This document shows, in pieces, positions 55,217-64,000 of a stretch of 64,000 bases of DNA (positions within the stretch are counted from its first letter, which is position 1; every line of letters starts with the position of its first letter). Origin of the DNA: Gadus chalcogrammus (Eukaryota; Chordata; Actinopteri; Gadiformes; Gadidae). The notes below the pieces were generated by a model. The model saw only the letters and a list, made by a program, of their open reading frames with translations. It was not told where the DNA came from and did no database searches. A program made the translations under genes and the position numbers. Where the stretch lies: positions 27,771,139 through 27,835,138 of the forward strand of contig NC_079419.1 in NCBI RefSeq assembly GCF_026213295.1, given 5' to 3'.

Positions 55217-55387
55217 ACAGTTAACAGACGAGCTGAGCTGGTGACGTCATCGAGTCCGCTGCTGTTCCAATTGCAGCTGCGTACTCCCGTCCTCGGAAGT
55301 GTTTACTGGAAGTCCGGACTTGCCAAGTACGAACTTCCAAGTCCGCAAGTACGTAGTACGCGTACTGGGAATTGAGAAACGGCGGAG
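55217..55387. other. Short non-coding segment between hAT element and retroviral copy B
   Basis: It has AAGTCCG/ACGTAGTACGCGTA palindromic words. The word TTGAGAAACGGC occurs here (55369) and at 53588, flanking the whole 53.6-55.4 kb interval, so an older nested insertion is possible. Confidence 0.4.
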
Positions 55388-55576
55388 TCTTCAGCCCCAT
55401 CTGCCCTATGCAGCCAAGTGTGTGCGTAATGGATACACATCAGGGCGACTATAAAATCAGAGTTAAAATTATAAAAGTGTTGCAGCAGCAGTAGCGGCAT
55501 TTGAAAGGTAAACCCACTACTTCTGAATCCAAATTGAGAACATGGAACGTGGCGTAAATCCACCTATTGTCCTTAA

Positions 55577-56078
55577 AGGGGAGCTATTATGCTTTTTCGA
55601 CTTTTATGACCTATAAACGTTGTTATAATGATTGATAGTCATGTTTAACCATACTAAAGTGTCAAATAATGACGTACATGCATTTCAACGTATTCCCTGC
55701 TGACAGTCTGGGGTGGCTGTGCAGAGCGCTAAACACTCTGTACAACGTTTGCGAGTTCACTTGTTCACATTTCCGGGAAATCCTCTACGTAGACGTAGAG
55801 GCACTCCTGCCGCGCCCCCATATGCCTGGTCAAATCTGCCTGCGCGCTCGCTTGAAGGAAGGTAACCAATCACAACGGAGTTGGGTTGGCAGGAAGGGGG
55901 CGAGGGGCCTGAGAAGGACGAAACCGAGCGTTGACAGAGAATGCTGAAAGCGCCAAGATGAGAGGAAGAGTTTCCCGAAAATAGGGAAATCGTTTTTTGT
56001 GTATGATTGAACATAACTATCAATCATTATAACAATGTTTATAGGTCATAAAAGTCAAAAAAGCATAATATGTCCCGT
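55577..56078. mobile_element. 502 bp MITE with TTAA target duplication
   Basis: TTAA flanks both sides, and copy A (about 33855) has the empty site with a single TTAA (GTCCTTAACTAAGG). Left end AGGGGAGCTATTATGC, right end (minus) ACGGGACATATTATGC, with about 60 bp of near-perfect terminal inverted repeat. TTAA sites are used by piggyBac and by Kolobok elements; I cannot choose between them. Confidence 0.93.
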
Positions 56079-56900
56079 TTAACTAGGGAGATGTGAAAGA
56101 AAACAAAAATCACAATATTAAAACTTGCATTTTCAATATTGGGCAACTCACTTCTGTCTTAACCGTTACTCAAAATCACTCAAATTCCCTTCATAATCCT
56201 ACCCGATTGCCCTACACTATCTCTATAAATTGGACAACCTAATTAAACCTTTTATTCTATCTATTGCTTGCATTTAGTGTTTTCCACAATTTGATTAACT
56301 ACTATGTACCCAACACGTCTCTCTATGTTGTCCTTATCTAGTTTATTCAACATTGAATCAATACATTATTTCCATTTTGTAATTAACCATAATGTTTTAT
56401 CTGAAGTATGCTTTCAGTATCCCCTTTTGTATTCCATCACTCTGAGTAGGAGAGGATTCTCCCCTACCTCGGCAGCCTTGACACACGCACGAGAACAGGC
56501 TCACACACACACCCTTTTTTATTTTAAATGACATTTTTCATTGTGAATAACATGAATTAGGAATTTGGATAACATTTTATCGTACTTAGTCTAGTTTTAA
56601 GTATTGCCGATTGTTTTTTCTAAATTATAAGATCACTTAATAAAATGTTTGTTACTATAGTAATCTCTAAGGAAATATTTCATTTGTGTTGTTATTCTGG
56701 CACTTAGACCTCGTCAGGTCCAAGCACCAAAACAACATCCACCTATCCACCGCGCTCCCGCAGAGTCAATGGGTTGGGTCAGCTCCTCTTTTGATGAGTG
56801 CAACCGTGTTTACCCTGGCGCCATTAAACCCCTTGACTCCTGTGGAGTGTGGTGTGCAGACAACTTTTAACGCTAATTGCTCATGTTTTGGAGTCTAGAT

Positions 56901-57893
56901 CAGTGGTTTTCAAACTGTGGGGCGCGCCCCCCCTGGGGGGCGCCAGAGTTCTTCAGGGGGGGCGCGACGTGAGAAAAAAATAAACCCGAAGAAAAACCTG
57001 AAAGTCGATTATTCAAATCATCAATCGTACTTCAACTGTAGAAGTAACCTAACTAAATCAATTTTCAACCGTTTATCTTCGTGCAAACCATTTAACAAAT
57101 CTACACACTTGTATCTTCAATAATATCCAAACAGAATTTCGATATCATTTAAAATGTCTTCAGAACCACCGTTTTAGTTTCATACCGCTTCGTTTTCAGC
57201 TGTTTTCATTGAAGACGTCTGCCCATTCTGATACACCTACTTCTAGACATCGTAACTCATTCATTTTTCAACCGTTTACCATCGTTCAAACCATTGAACA
57301 AATGTATCTTCAATACTATCCAAACGGAATTTTGATAGCATTTATACTTTTTTCAGAATCACAGTTTTAGTTTCAAACCGGCATCGTTTTCAGTTGCTTA
57401 TAATGATTTAGGTCACCATAGCAACGCCGGTAAACAAACCCCGCCGAATAGTCGAATCTCTGGACTGAAAAAGCAGATCTGATTCGACTCTGAAAATTCT
57501 AGGAAAGGAAAATTCTAGGAAAGGAATCTGTGTAAACTGGCAGTTTACACAGATTAAGATGTTCAAATGTATTTTAAAAAGGTTAAGCTAAAACATGCTT
57601 AGATAAAGTTGTTAAATTGTGTTAAGAAATGTGTTTAAAAACGCACAAAGATGTTGTAATGTTTCAGAAATATGTTTAAAATGTTTAAAAAATATGTTTC
57701 AAAAATATGTTTCAAATGTTTAAAAAATATGTTTCAAATGTTTTAAAATTATGATTAGAGATGTTTAAAATGTGTAAAATAATTAAGATAGCTTTCAAAA
57801 CACAGGTCTTTAGAAAAAAAAATTTGGGGGGGGGCTCAGCTGAATTTTTTTCTCTGAGGGGGGGCTCACTCTCTCACACTTTGAAAACCCCTG
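56901..57893. mobile_element. 993 bp hAT-type element with perfect 8 bp duplication
   Basis: GTCTAGAT lies on both sides (56893-56900 and 57894-57901), and copy A has the empty site with one GTCTAGAT (about 34590). Ends are CAGTGGTTTTCAAACTGTGG and (minus) CAGGGGTTTTCAAAGTGTGA. G-rich subterminal blocks (GGGGGGCGC, GGGGGGGGCTC) are present. No transposase is seen. Part of its interior matches 19930-20100. Confidence 0.94.
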
Positions 57894-58353
57894 GTCTAGA
57901 TAATTATTCCTAAATCCTGCGATCACCATGTAACTCGAATACCCCAATTCAGGTTTGTTGGTTTGTTACCTCTGGGTCTGTCCCCGACCGCCCTCTCTGC
58001 GTTCCTTACATTCCTTTCCCTTCTTCAATCACCTTCTCCCTCTGATCCAACCCGTCGTCTCACCAGTGCTCTGTGAACCAAGATGTAATGATCTATACCA
58101 CATGGCGCTCCGACACGATGGAGAGTCTCCAAGAATCACCAATCCCAGTGGTGGTTCTACGTTTTTTCTAAAACAGTGGACATAGGTTACATTCAGGGAC
58201 CAATTACAGAGTACATCCAAACGCACAAATAATCTATTCAGTACAATGCAAATTCAGTCTCTTTCTCTCTGTTGTCTCTCTGTCCAGCCCCCACCGACGG
58301 TTTTTCCTCTTACTCTCGTTCCTGCTCGCTCTCTCTCTCTCTTTCTCACTCAA

Positions 58354-61058
58354 TCATTCACTCACTGACTCACTTATACACCTTAAAATAAAAATTCTCA
58401 GATTGTCATCCTTGGAACTGTCATAGGTATTAACTGCGTGTGTCCCAGAGAATCCTACAGTTTTGGTGAATTTTCCTGCCATGGGGAGGTGAGAGGCATA
58501 TTTTGAACCTAGGCAAGTGTAAGTGGCTCCAGTGTCAGCCATCATTGGCGTGCCTCTGTCATTTATCAGAACCTGCAGTATTGGTTCCTTATCAGCCTGT
58601 TTTGTGATTGCTGCAAGCTGACCCTCCCCCTGTGGATTCTCTGGGCACCCCTAGTATCCCTGACCCATGAAGGGACCCGCCTGTCCCTCGTTGCTGTTAC
58701 CCTGTGTTTGCTGTGGTGGAAAAGGGTTAATCAAACAATCTTCCTTAGTATGTCCTTCCTGGTTGCACCCATAACATATTAAAGGACCTCTGCGTTGTCC
58801 TTGAGATCCCTGTTTTTGATTGTTTTTATACTGTCCTTGGGGCCCCTTATACTGATTCTGCTTATTTTTATTTGAGGGGTTCCCATAATTATGGATGTGT
58901 ACATGTGTGACAGTTGGAGTAGGTGAGAGTTGGCTCTGAGGCTGTTGTGCTGGGGGAGAGAATGCCTGTCGTGGATATTGGTTTTGAGGTGTGCCCTGCT
59001 GGACGGCTTGCAATATTACAGCAGCTGGTTCTGAAACACCTGCCTGTCTCTTCTTATCTCTTATCTTTCCTTCCTTGTGAGATCTTCCAGCTGAAGCTGA
59101 GATAGCTTCCTCTGGACCTCTTTGCTTTGTTCCTGTATTTTTTGTTCATTCTGACGATATTTATCCACTGCATGAACTAAATTGTCATTAAAATCTCTAT
59201 GGGATCCTGATGTAAATAGTCCAACCACATCCTCTAGCTTGGCTTTGATTTGGCTGGGTAGTGTCTCTATCACAGAGTTTCTAAACATGACGGAGAACAC
59301 AGGATGGATCTCAGGATCCTCATCCGTCTCCATGCGCCATCTGTCTACTTGGGCCTGCAGGTAGGATGCAGGGTTCTCTGTGTCACCAATAGGGAGACCT
59401 CTCATGTATTTATGATCCATGTGGACCGGGAACTCCCTCCTGAGTGTGGCCCACATCACCCCTCTGTAATGATCAAGTGTAGTCCCATCATACTTTCCGT
59501 CCAGTATATTCAACCCTCCATTCCTGAGTACAAACTCCATCTTGGATAACCCCAATACTCTTGCCAACAGAGCTTTCAGGTCCCCCACTGCCATTAGCTT
59601 TCCCACTGTGAGCTCCTCAAATGTTCTAATCCATTTTGACGCCCCGTTATGTATGTTAGGGAGTTTATAAATGACTCCCTCCAAGTCCTGTGAACCCCAC
59701 GGTTGATAGTGGACCTGATGTCCTTTGACTAGAATAGGATAATTACCTGGGAGGGTGTCGGGTGCCTTTTTTCCCCTTTGTGATCTCCTTAGGCCCCGTT
59801 TACACAAAGGGAAAACGCAGATATTTTCACACGGTTTGGCCTCTCATTTACACGAAAACGCCGTTCTTGTCACAGAAAACAATCATTTCTAAAAACTCCG
59901 GCCAAAGTGGAGATTTCTGAAAACGCCGGTTACGTGTTGTCGTGTCAACAGGTAGAAACGGGGTTTTAGGTTCTGAAACGTCACATTATGCGCCAGGAAA
60001 TGCTTAACGTCATATGAGCGGCTTATGTTTACAGTTTGTTTGTTACAGGAAGACGCTTGTGTTACTCGTTTTTTGTTGATTCTGAGGATTCTGATTGGCT
60101 TGCATGGCTTTATCCTTCTCCCTACAATACCGCCCATAGGTTTGGCATAGTTATAATGTCCCAACGGCGTATTTATCCGTTTTGATGTAAACAACAACTT
60201 TTTTGAAAACGATGTTGTGTGCACAATGTTATTTTTGAAAACGGAGGGGGGGAAATATTTGTTTCTATAAATACCCTGGTACGTATAAACGTGGCCTTAG
60301 TTTCTCATCTAACTCGAATGGTGTGGGGCTTAGTAATGATGTACTGCAGCCAGGCTCCTCTATTGCTGGGCTCCCACTATGCCCCTCCCCCTTGGGTTCA
60401 TTACTCTTTTTTAGCTTCCTCTGTGTCTTTGTTCTCTTTGCTGACCTCTTTCCTCTCTTTTTCTTTCCTGGAGAAGGCCCCTCGCAAATTCACTCATTGC
60501 CATCTTTCACATCTTCATCACTGTGCTCATCACCACTTGCCCCATCTTCGTCCTCATCTTCACTCTCACTAGAATTAATGTCAGTATTGTTACACTCTTC
60601 CCTTGCTTTCCTGATAACCTCCTCATAACAATCCATGTGTATGGGTGCGCCCCTCCTCCCCTGTGTGTTACATTTATTATATTATATTATTATGATACTG
60701 GTTTGTGCAGCGGTGGCTCAACCTTCAGAGGCAATGGTTGAGCATTGTTGTTATTAGCCATTATTTCTCCCGCCACTCTCTGTAATGTTCGCCATCTCTC
60801 TCCTTCCTCTAAGAACAAAGCTAGTACTAACTTTTCCCTGTCCCTCTTTGCTAAGGCCGTTTTTCCACTTCTGTTATCTATGTAATTCCTTATTACTACC
60901 TCCATGTTCCTATACATTATTGGATCAAAAGTCCCTCCCATGGGCCATATAGTGCCTGATCCTTCTGTCCTTTCTTCCCATTTCTCAGATATCTTTTTCA
61001 TCTCACCTTTGAGCAATAGACAGTCTCTAATCAAAATCTCTACCGCTGTTGGTGCCAT
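58354..61058 (-). pseudogene. Endogenous retrovirus copy B gag-protease, interrupted and degraded
   Basis: In minus-strand order: an N-terminal gag region (60690-61058, IDNRSGKTALAKRDREK), an acidic segment (about 60300-60650), the MITE at 59792-60296, a capsid-like region (59061-59807: YRGVMWATLRREFP, MRGLPIGDTENPASYLQAQ), and a Pro/Gln-rich segment with one CCHC zinc knuckle (CYGCNQEGHTKEDC, 58651-59013). An aspartic-protease start (ADTGATYTCLG) follows. A frameshift lies near 59050 and a stop near 60690. The nucleocapsid and protease frames are the same, separated only by a TAG at 58651-58653 followed by G. Reverse transcriptase and later genes are absent. It is related to gammaretrovirus-like fish elements by organisation (inference). 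Not functional. Confidence 0.85.
59792..60296. mobile_element. 505 bp Harbinger-type MITE, copy 2 (inside gag)
   Basis: TTA is present on both sides (59789-59791 and 60297-60299). It is the reverse complement of copy 1 at 41086-41590, with the same length and only scattered differences. It interrupts the gag frame, and the frame is consistent on both sides once the MITE and one TTA are ignored. Frames inside it are accidental. Confidence 0.95.
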
Positions 61059-61637
61059 TTTAAATTTTTACTTTATTACTTTAATTATTTTGAAACACAC
61101 TAATTATTAATACAATTTATTTGAGTTTATTCTACTAGTTAGTTTAAATATTTTATTATCTCTAAGCTACAAATGTGAACTCTTCCCCGGCGCTCGTCTC
61201 CCTCCCGAAGATTGGAATGTGGCCCCCACCCTTCACTGTTTTATATTTTTAACCCTGCTTTGCATGCTCCTGCTCGTCCCCTGTGTGTTTGCTCGTGCCC
61301 ATGCAGTTAGAGTCAGCACGATAATGTTTAAGTCAAACAAGATTTACACATTTATTCATTACTTCAACAAATGAACTATTCTCTATTGTTATCATACAAT
61401 CATATGTTCATTGTTGTATTGTTAAATAATGACCTGTATTTCCTATGAGACCCACAATGTGAATACCGTTTCAGTATTATGGGGACGCGTAGTGGTTTTT
61501 CTCTATTCGATAGAGTTGTTCCCACACGGTTGATGGTGTTGATGATTTATCCTACTTTGACTATGTTTTCGGTGTGGTAAATGGTGTTTATGATTTAAAA
61601 TATTATTGTATGGTCATCTGAGATGACCAAGGATGGA
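61059..61637 (-). other. Retroviral leader region, copy B (first part)
   Basis: The first ~170 bp align with the copy A leader (35820-35960). The rest diverges. No gene. Confidence 0.5.
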
Positions 61638-62090
61638 TTGTTACGTATTTTAAGAGCACAAGGTGTATTTCCCTCACTTAACCACTAGGGAGTAGGACCA
61701 AACATATAAGCCGTAAATACTATACATAGCCACAAGGGGAGCAAGACCTTACTGAAGGCTGCAATAAATACTTTAGCCACAGAAGGCAGTTCCACAGACC
61801 AGGCGAGGAAGCCGAGGGTTACGTCACACCGGCTCCTCCCACTACTTCCGGGCCGCGCTGTTCAGACCATAACAACCTACAGATCGAGCATGCGCTTCAG
61901 ATTTCTTCCGGCAGCTATTGGACAGGGTTTAAAGGTCTATTGATCAGCTAGGAGAACGCTCGCACGTGCTTAGATACATCTTCATTCTCTCTTTGCTTCA
62001 GAGTCTCAGTTTACCATACCGAAAATACGAGATACCAAATAAACTCTCTTAAAAGCTATTCCTTTGGATTTGACCACTTTCCTTGAAGAA
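61638..62090 (+). mobile_element. LTR-like element, copy 2
   Basis: It starts TGTTACGTATTTTAAGAGCA. It has a TTTAAAG-type promoter-like word near 61930 and AATAAA near 62038. It matches the minus strand of 46730-47650 and sits inside the copy B leader. It is probably a solo LTR, but its exact end and target duplication were not resolved. Confidence 0.5.
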
Positions 62091-62689
62091 CTCAGCACTA
62101 TCCGTCTATTTTATTTATGATTATCAATTACTTCAAACAAATTAACTATTCCCTGTCCGCCTAATTTATTTATGACAGAATCAACTAAAAAGAAAACGGG
62201 CCGTAAAAATCTCCGAGGTAACTTAATCCTAACACGACTTGAATACAGACAATAAACCGATTTATACAATTTTTAATAGTATATTGAAAAATGTCCACAT
62301 TTTTTGTAGTTAATTACAAATAAAAGGTTGAGCCAGCGTATAAACTGGCCTTTTGATTAAAACATGAACGGTCGGATGGATAATCAATCAACCAGAATTT
62401 CAAACCTATCGCTTCACAGTGCCAAGACCAGAATTACAAACTGGCCCTTTCTTTAGATCCAATACTGCAGCGTGATTGGAAGATTAGTGGGTCAAACTCA
62501 TTCAAACAGAACGTCAAACAACAAGCCCATTCCATAAAACAATGGTTCATCACATATACACTCGACCAGATCAAAAACAGACAAGAAACTACTCAAAATA
62601 CCAACTCATACGGTACCCCAACCAAGAATCGTATCTATTCAAAATGTGCGAGAACCTTGTTTTCTCAAAATGCCAAGATTAGAATTAAA
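62091..62689. other. Retroviral leader continuation, no gene
   Basis: Part (62160-62250) aligns with the copy A leader near 36040-36140. The remainder holds no recognisable feature. Confidence 0.4.
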
Positions 62690-62915
62690 AATTTACTCAA
62701 TCGATCCGATGATCAGAAAGTTGTTCAATCGGCCCAAAATAAGAGAAAATTCACTCAGTTGATCCAAGATCAGAAAACTGTTCAATCAGCCCAAAATAAA
62801 AAGAGAGAATTCACTAAATCGATCCAAGATCAGAAGACTGTTCAATCGGCCCAAAATAAAAGAAACTCACTCAATCGATCCGAGATCAGAAAGCTGTTCG
62901 ATCGGCCCTAACCAA
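62690..62915 (+). repeat. Tandem repeat, about 57-60 bp unit, four copies
   Basis: Units contain TTCACT(C/A)AATCGATCCAAG and AAACTGTTCAATCGGCCC. The repeat keeps one plus-strand frame open (62657-62911), giving copies of a QDQKTVQSAQNK peptide. This is probably accidental, since it lies in a retroviral leader of the opposite strand. Confidence 0.85.
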
Positions 62916-63372
62916 GAGACAATTCACTAGTCAGCACTTCAAGGAAACTCTTCTCAAATAAAAATGAATTCATCGACGGCAATGAATTCCAACCCAGCTC
63001 TCTGGGATACTCTCAGACATCCAACAGGTACCTAAATCGACCTGCGGACCTGCACTGTCCCATTGGAACTTTCCCATGAATTAATTCCTCTAGAAGATAG
63101 CCACAGGACTTTATAGTAGGCCTACTTAACCAAAACACCAAATTACAACAACTCGTATCAAAATAGGGAGCCACAAAGCGTCTTGGTCATGTAGAACCAC
63201 AGAGCGCTTATGGCCTATGTGCGCGCACACGTCAATCTCTCCCGGAGCTCCCGTCTCTCTCTCTCTCTTTAACTTAGGTTTGTTTGACTGAAGAGACACT
63301 TTACCCGTTCACCAAGCGTTCAGACGGGGCAAAAACAGATCAACCAACCGTTTAATTAGTGGTAAGACAAAC
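62916..63372. other. Leader region, no gene
   Basis: It has a short CT run near 63250 and nothing else I recognise. Confidence 0.4.
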
Positions 63373-63725
63373 CAGTGGCGGTTCTACGTCCAGTTGCACC
63401 CCGGGCAAGACTATCTTCAAGCGGGGGGGGGGGGGGGGGGGGGGGTCATACGGTAGGTTCACGTATCGTGAACCTACGGGCTTCAGTGGGGGTTTCATTC
63501 CGTCTGCGCACGGCACCTTCTCAACGAGCAGGTGTGCGCCTGCAGCCAGAGGGGGCGCCAAAATACCTATTCCCAACACAATGTTATGTAGTACTTCATT
63601 GATAACCGCTACGCAGCGCGATTTCTTTTTTACTGCTCGTGGCGCCCCCCATGTGACTTGCCGCCCCCCACAAATATGCTGCCCCGGGCGGCTGCCTGGT
63701 TCGCCCGTGCCTAAAACCGCCACTG
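63373..63725. mobile_element. hAT-type MITE (CAGTGGCGG family), copy 2
   Basis: Left end CAGTGGCGGTTCTACGTCCA, right end AAACCGCCACTG. Flanks AGACAAAC (63365-63372) and AGCCAAAC (63726-63733) form an 8 bp duplication with one mismatch. It is a reverse-orientation relative of 48735-49010. A 23-base G run lies at 63423-63445. Confidence 0.9.
63423..63445 (+). repeat. Homopolymer of 23 G
   Basis: This is an uninterrupted G run inside the MITE. Its length is likely unreliable in an assembly. Confidence 0.95.
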
Positions 63726-63818
63726 AGCCAAACTCACCCAGAATAATTTTGTGCGCTTGGTTGTGTGATCCGTCCGCGCCCCGTCCTGCAGCCCAGCAGC
63801 TGGGCGGTCTCTTTCCAG

Positions 63819-63836
63819 TCCTATTCATTGTCGCCA
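63819..63836 (-). other. Primer-binding-site-like sequence of retroviral copy B
   Basis: On the minus strand, TGGCGACAATGAATAGGA follows four bases after the LTR edge (...CTACCACA). Retroviral primer-binding sites start TGG and pair with a tRNA 3' end. The tRNA was not identified. Confidence 0.5.
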
Positions 63837-63840
63837 ATTA

Positions 63841-64000
63841 TGTGGTAGATTTTAACCGAGATATAAAACACTTCGACTAGTCTAAGAGAGAATAAAAGAA
63901 ATCGAGGGGTCCGGAGCAAGTATTGACAGAAGACTTTATCGTGAAGAACAACAACAACGATAACAGCCGGGTGGGTTTGCCAAAATCACTGGTGGTCAAC
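63841..64000 (-). repeat. Endogenous retrovirus copy B, edge of 5' LTR (runs off the window)
   Basis: The minus strand ends ...CTACCACA at 63841, the inverted match of TGTGGTAG that starts the LTR at 30663. The 63870-63955 part aligns with 30100-30190. The LTR continues past the end of the window. Confidence 0.65.

Larger units (their letters stand above)
55388..58260 (-). repeat. Shared non-coding retroviral segment, copy B (contains two MITEs)
   Basis: After removing MITEs at 55577-56078 and 56901-57893, it aligns along its length with 33553-35036. It follows protease on the minus strand. No coding. See copy A for the shared words. Confidence 0.75.

Noticed and set aside
59889..60224. 111-codon minus-strand frame at 59.9 kb
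   Set aside because: It lies wholly inside a 505 bp MITE whose other copy does not conserve a matching frame of that length. It has no family resemblance.
62657..62911. 84-codon QDQKTVQSAQNK repeat protein
   Set aside because: It comes from a tandem repeat in a retroviral leader on the opposite strand. A multiple-of-three unit keeps it open by chance.
63352..63880. Overlapping 161 and 173 codon frames at the right end
   Set aside because: Both are read through the CAGTGGCGG MITE and a poly-G run (poly-Gly or poly-Pro). No homology is expected.

Overview
This window reads as vertebrate, almost certainly teleost, genomic DNA. Introns have GT-AG borders, and the repeats are of fish type: L2 LINEs with ATT-type tails, a tRNA-derived SINE ending in an 'AGCGCTATATAAATGC' tail, Helitron2/Helentron genes, hAT, Harbinger and TTAA MITEs, and GT microsatellites. 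I see no bacterial operons, tRNA or rRNA genes, or CRISPR. The species cannot be fixed from sequence alone. The window is dominated by nested transposable elements; host coding sequence is sparse and mostly damaged.

Layout. 0.8-3.0 kb: a minus-strand two-exon Mutator-like transposase gene with one in-frame stop. 3.3-5.2 kb: five small plus-strand exons of an unrecognised gene. 5.3-16.1 kb: a decayed Helentron (C76-like and OTU peptidase domains, Rep, Pif1-type helicase, AP endonuclease), split inside helicase motif VI by an apparently intact single-ORF L2 LINE. 16.1-17.2 kb: AT-rich tandem repeats. 17.45-28.5 kb: tandem copies of an ~840 bp repeat, one of which is split by an 8.2 kb CACTA/CMC-like DNA transposon with TA target duplications. 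That transposon carries a multi-exon accessory gene ending 12 nt upstream of a transposase reading frame. 28.6-29.5 kb: a decayed IS5/ISL2EU-Harbinger-like transposase.

30.1-36.2 kb (copy A) and 55.4-64 kb (copy B): two minus-strand endogenous retrovirus remnants. They share leader, gag and a long non-coding segment. Copy A keeps an integrase piece, polypurine tract and 3' LTR. Copy B keeps gag, nucleocapsid, protease, a primer-binding-site-like sequence and the edge of a 5' LTR. Copy A is bordered at its 5' side by an internally deleted LINE and a 173 bp satellite.

39-48 kb: two hAT remnants, then a KMT5A-like SET-domain gene. The gene is a pseudogene broken by a 505 bp Harbinger-type MITE, a 5'-truncated L2, two in-frame stops and a frameshift. 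It is followed by small, serially duplicated plus-strand exons. 48.4-52.4 kb: a second LINE (ORF1 and ORF2) interrupted by a hAT MITE and a SINE. 52.4-55.4 kb: a Harbinger transposase scrap, a microsatellite and a hAT deletion derivative with a perfect 8 bp target duplication.

The most useful information lies in the nesting. Many insertions can be checked against an empty site in the same window, which gives target duplications, relative ages and superfamily assignments. The most interesting unit is the two-gene CACTA/CMC-like transposon at 18.9-27.1 kb; the second is the SET pseudogene with precisely mapped disruptions.
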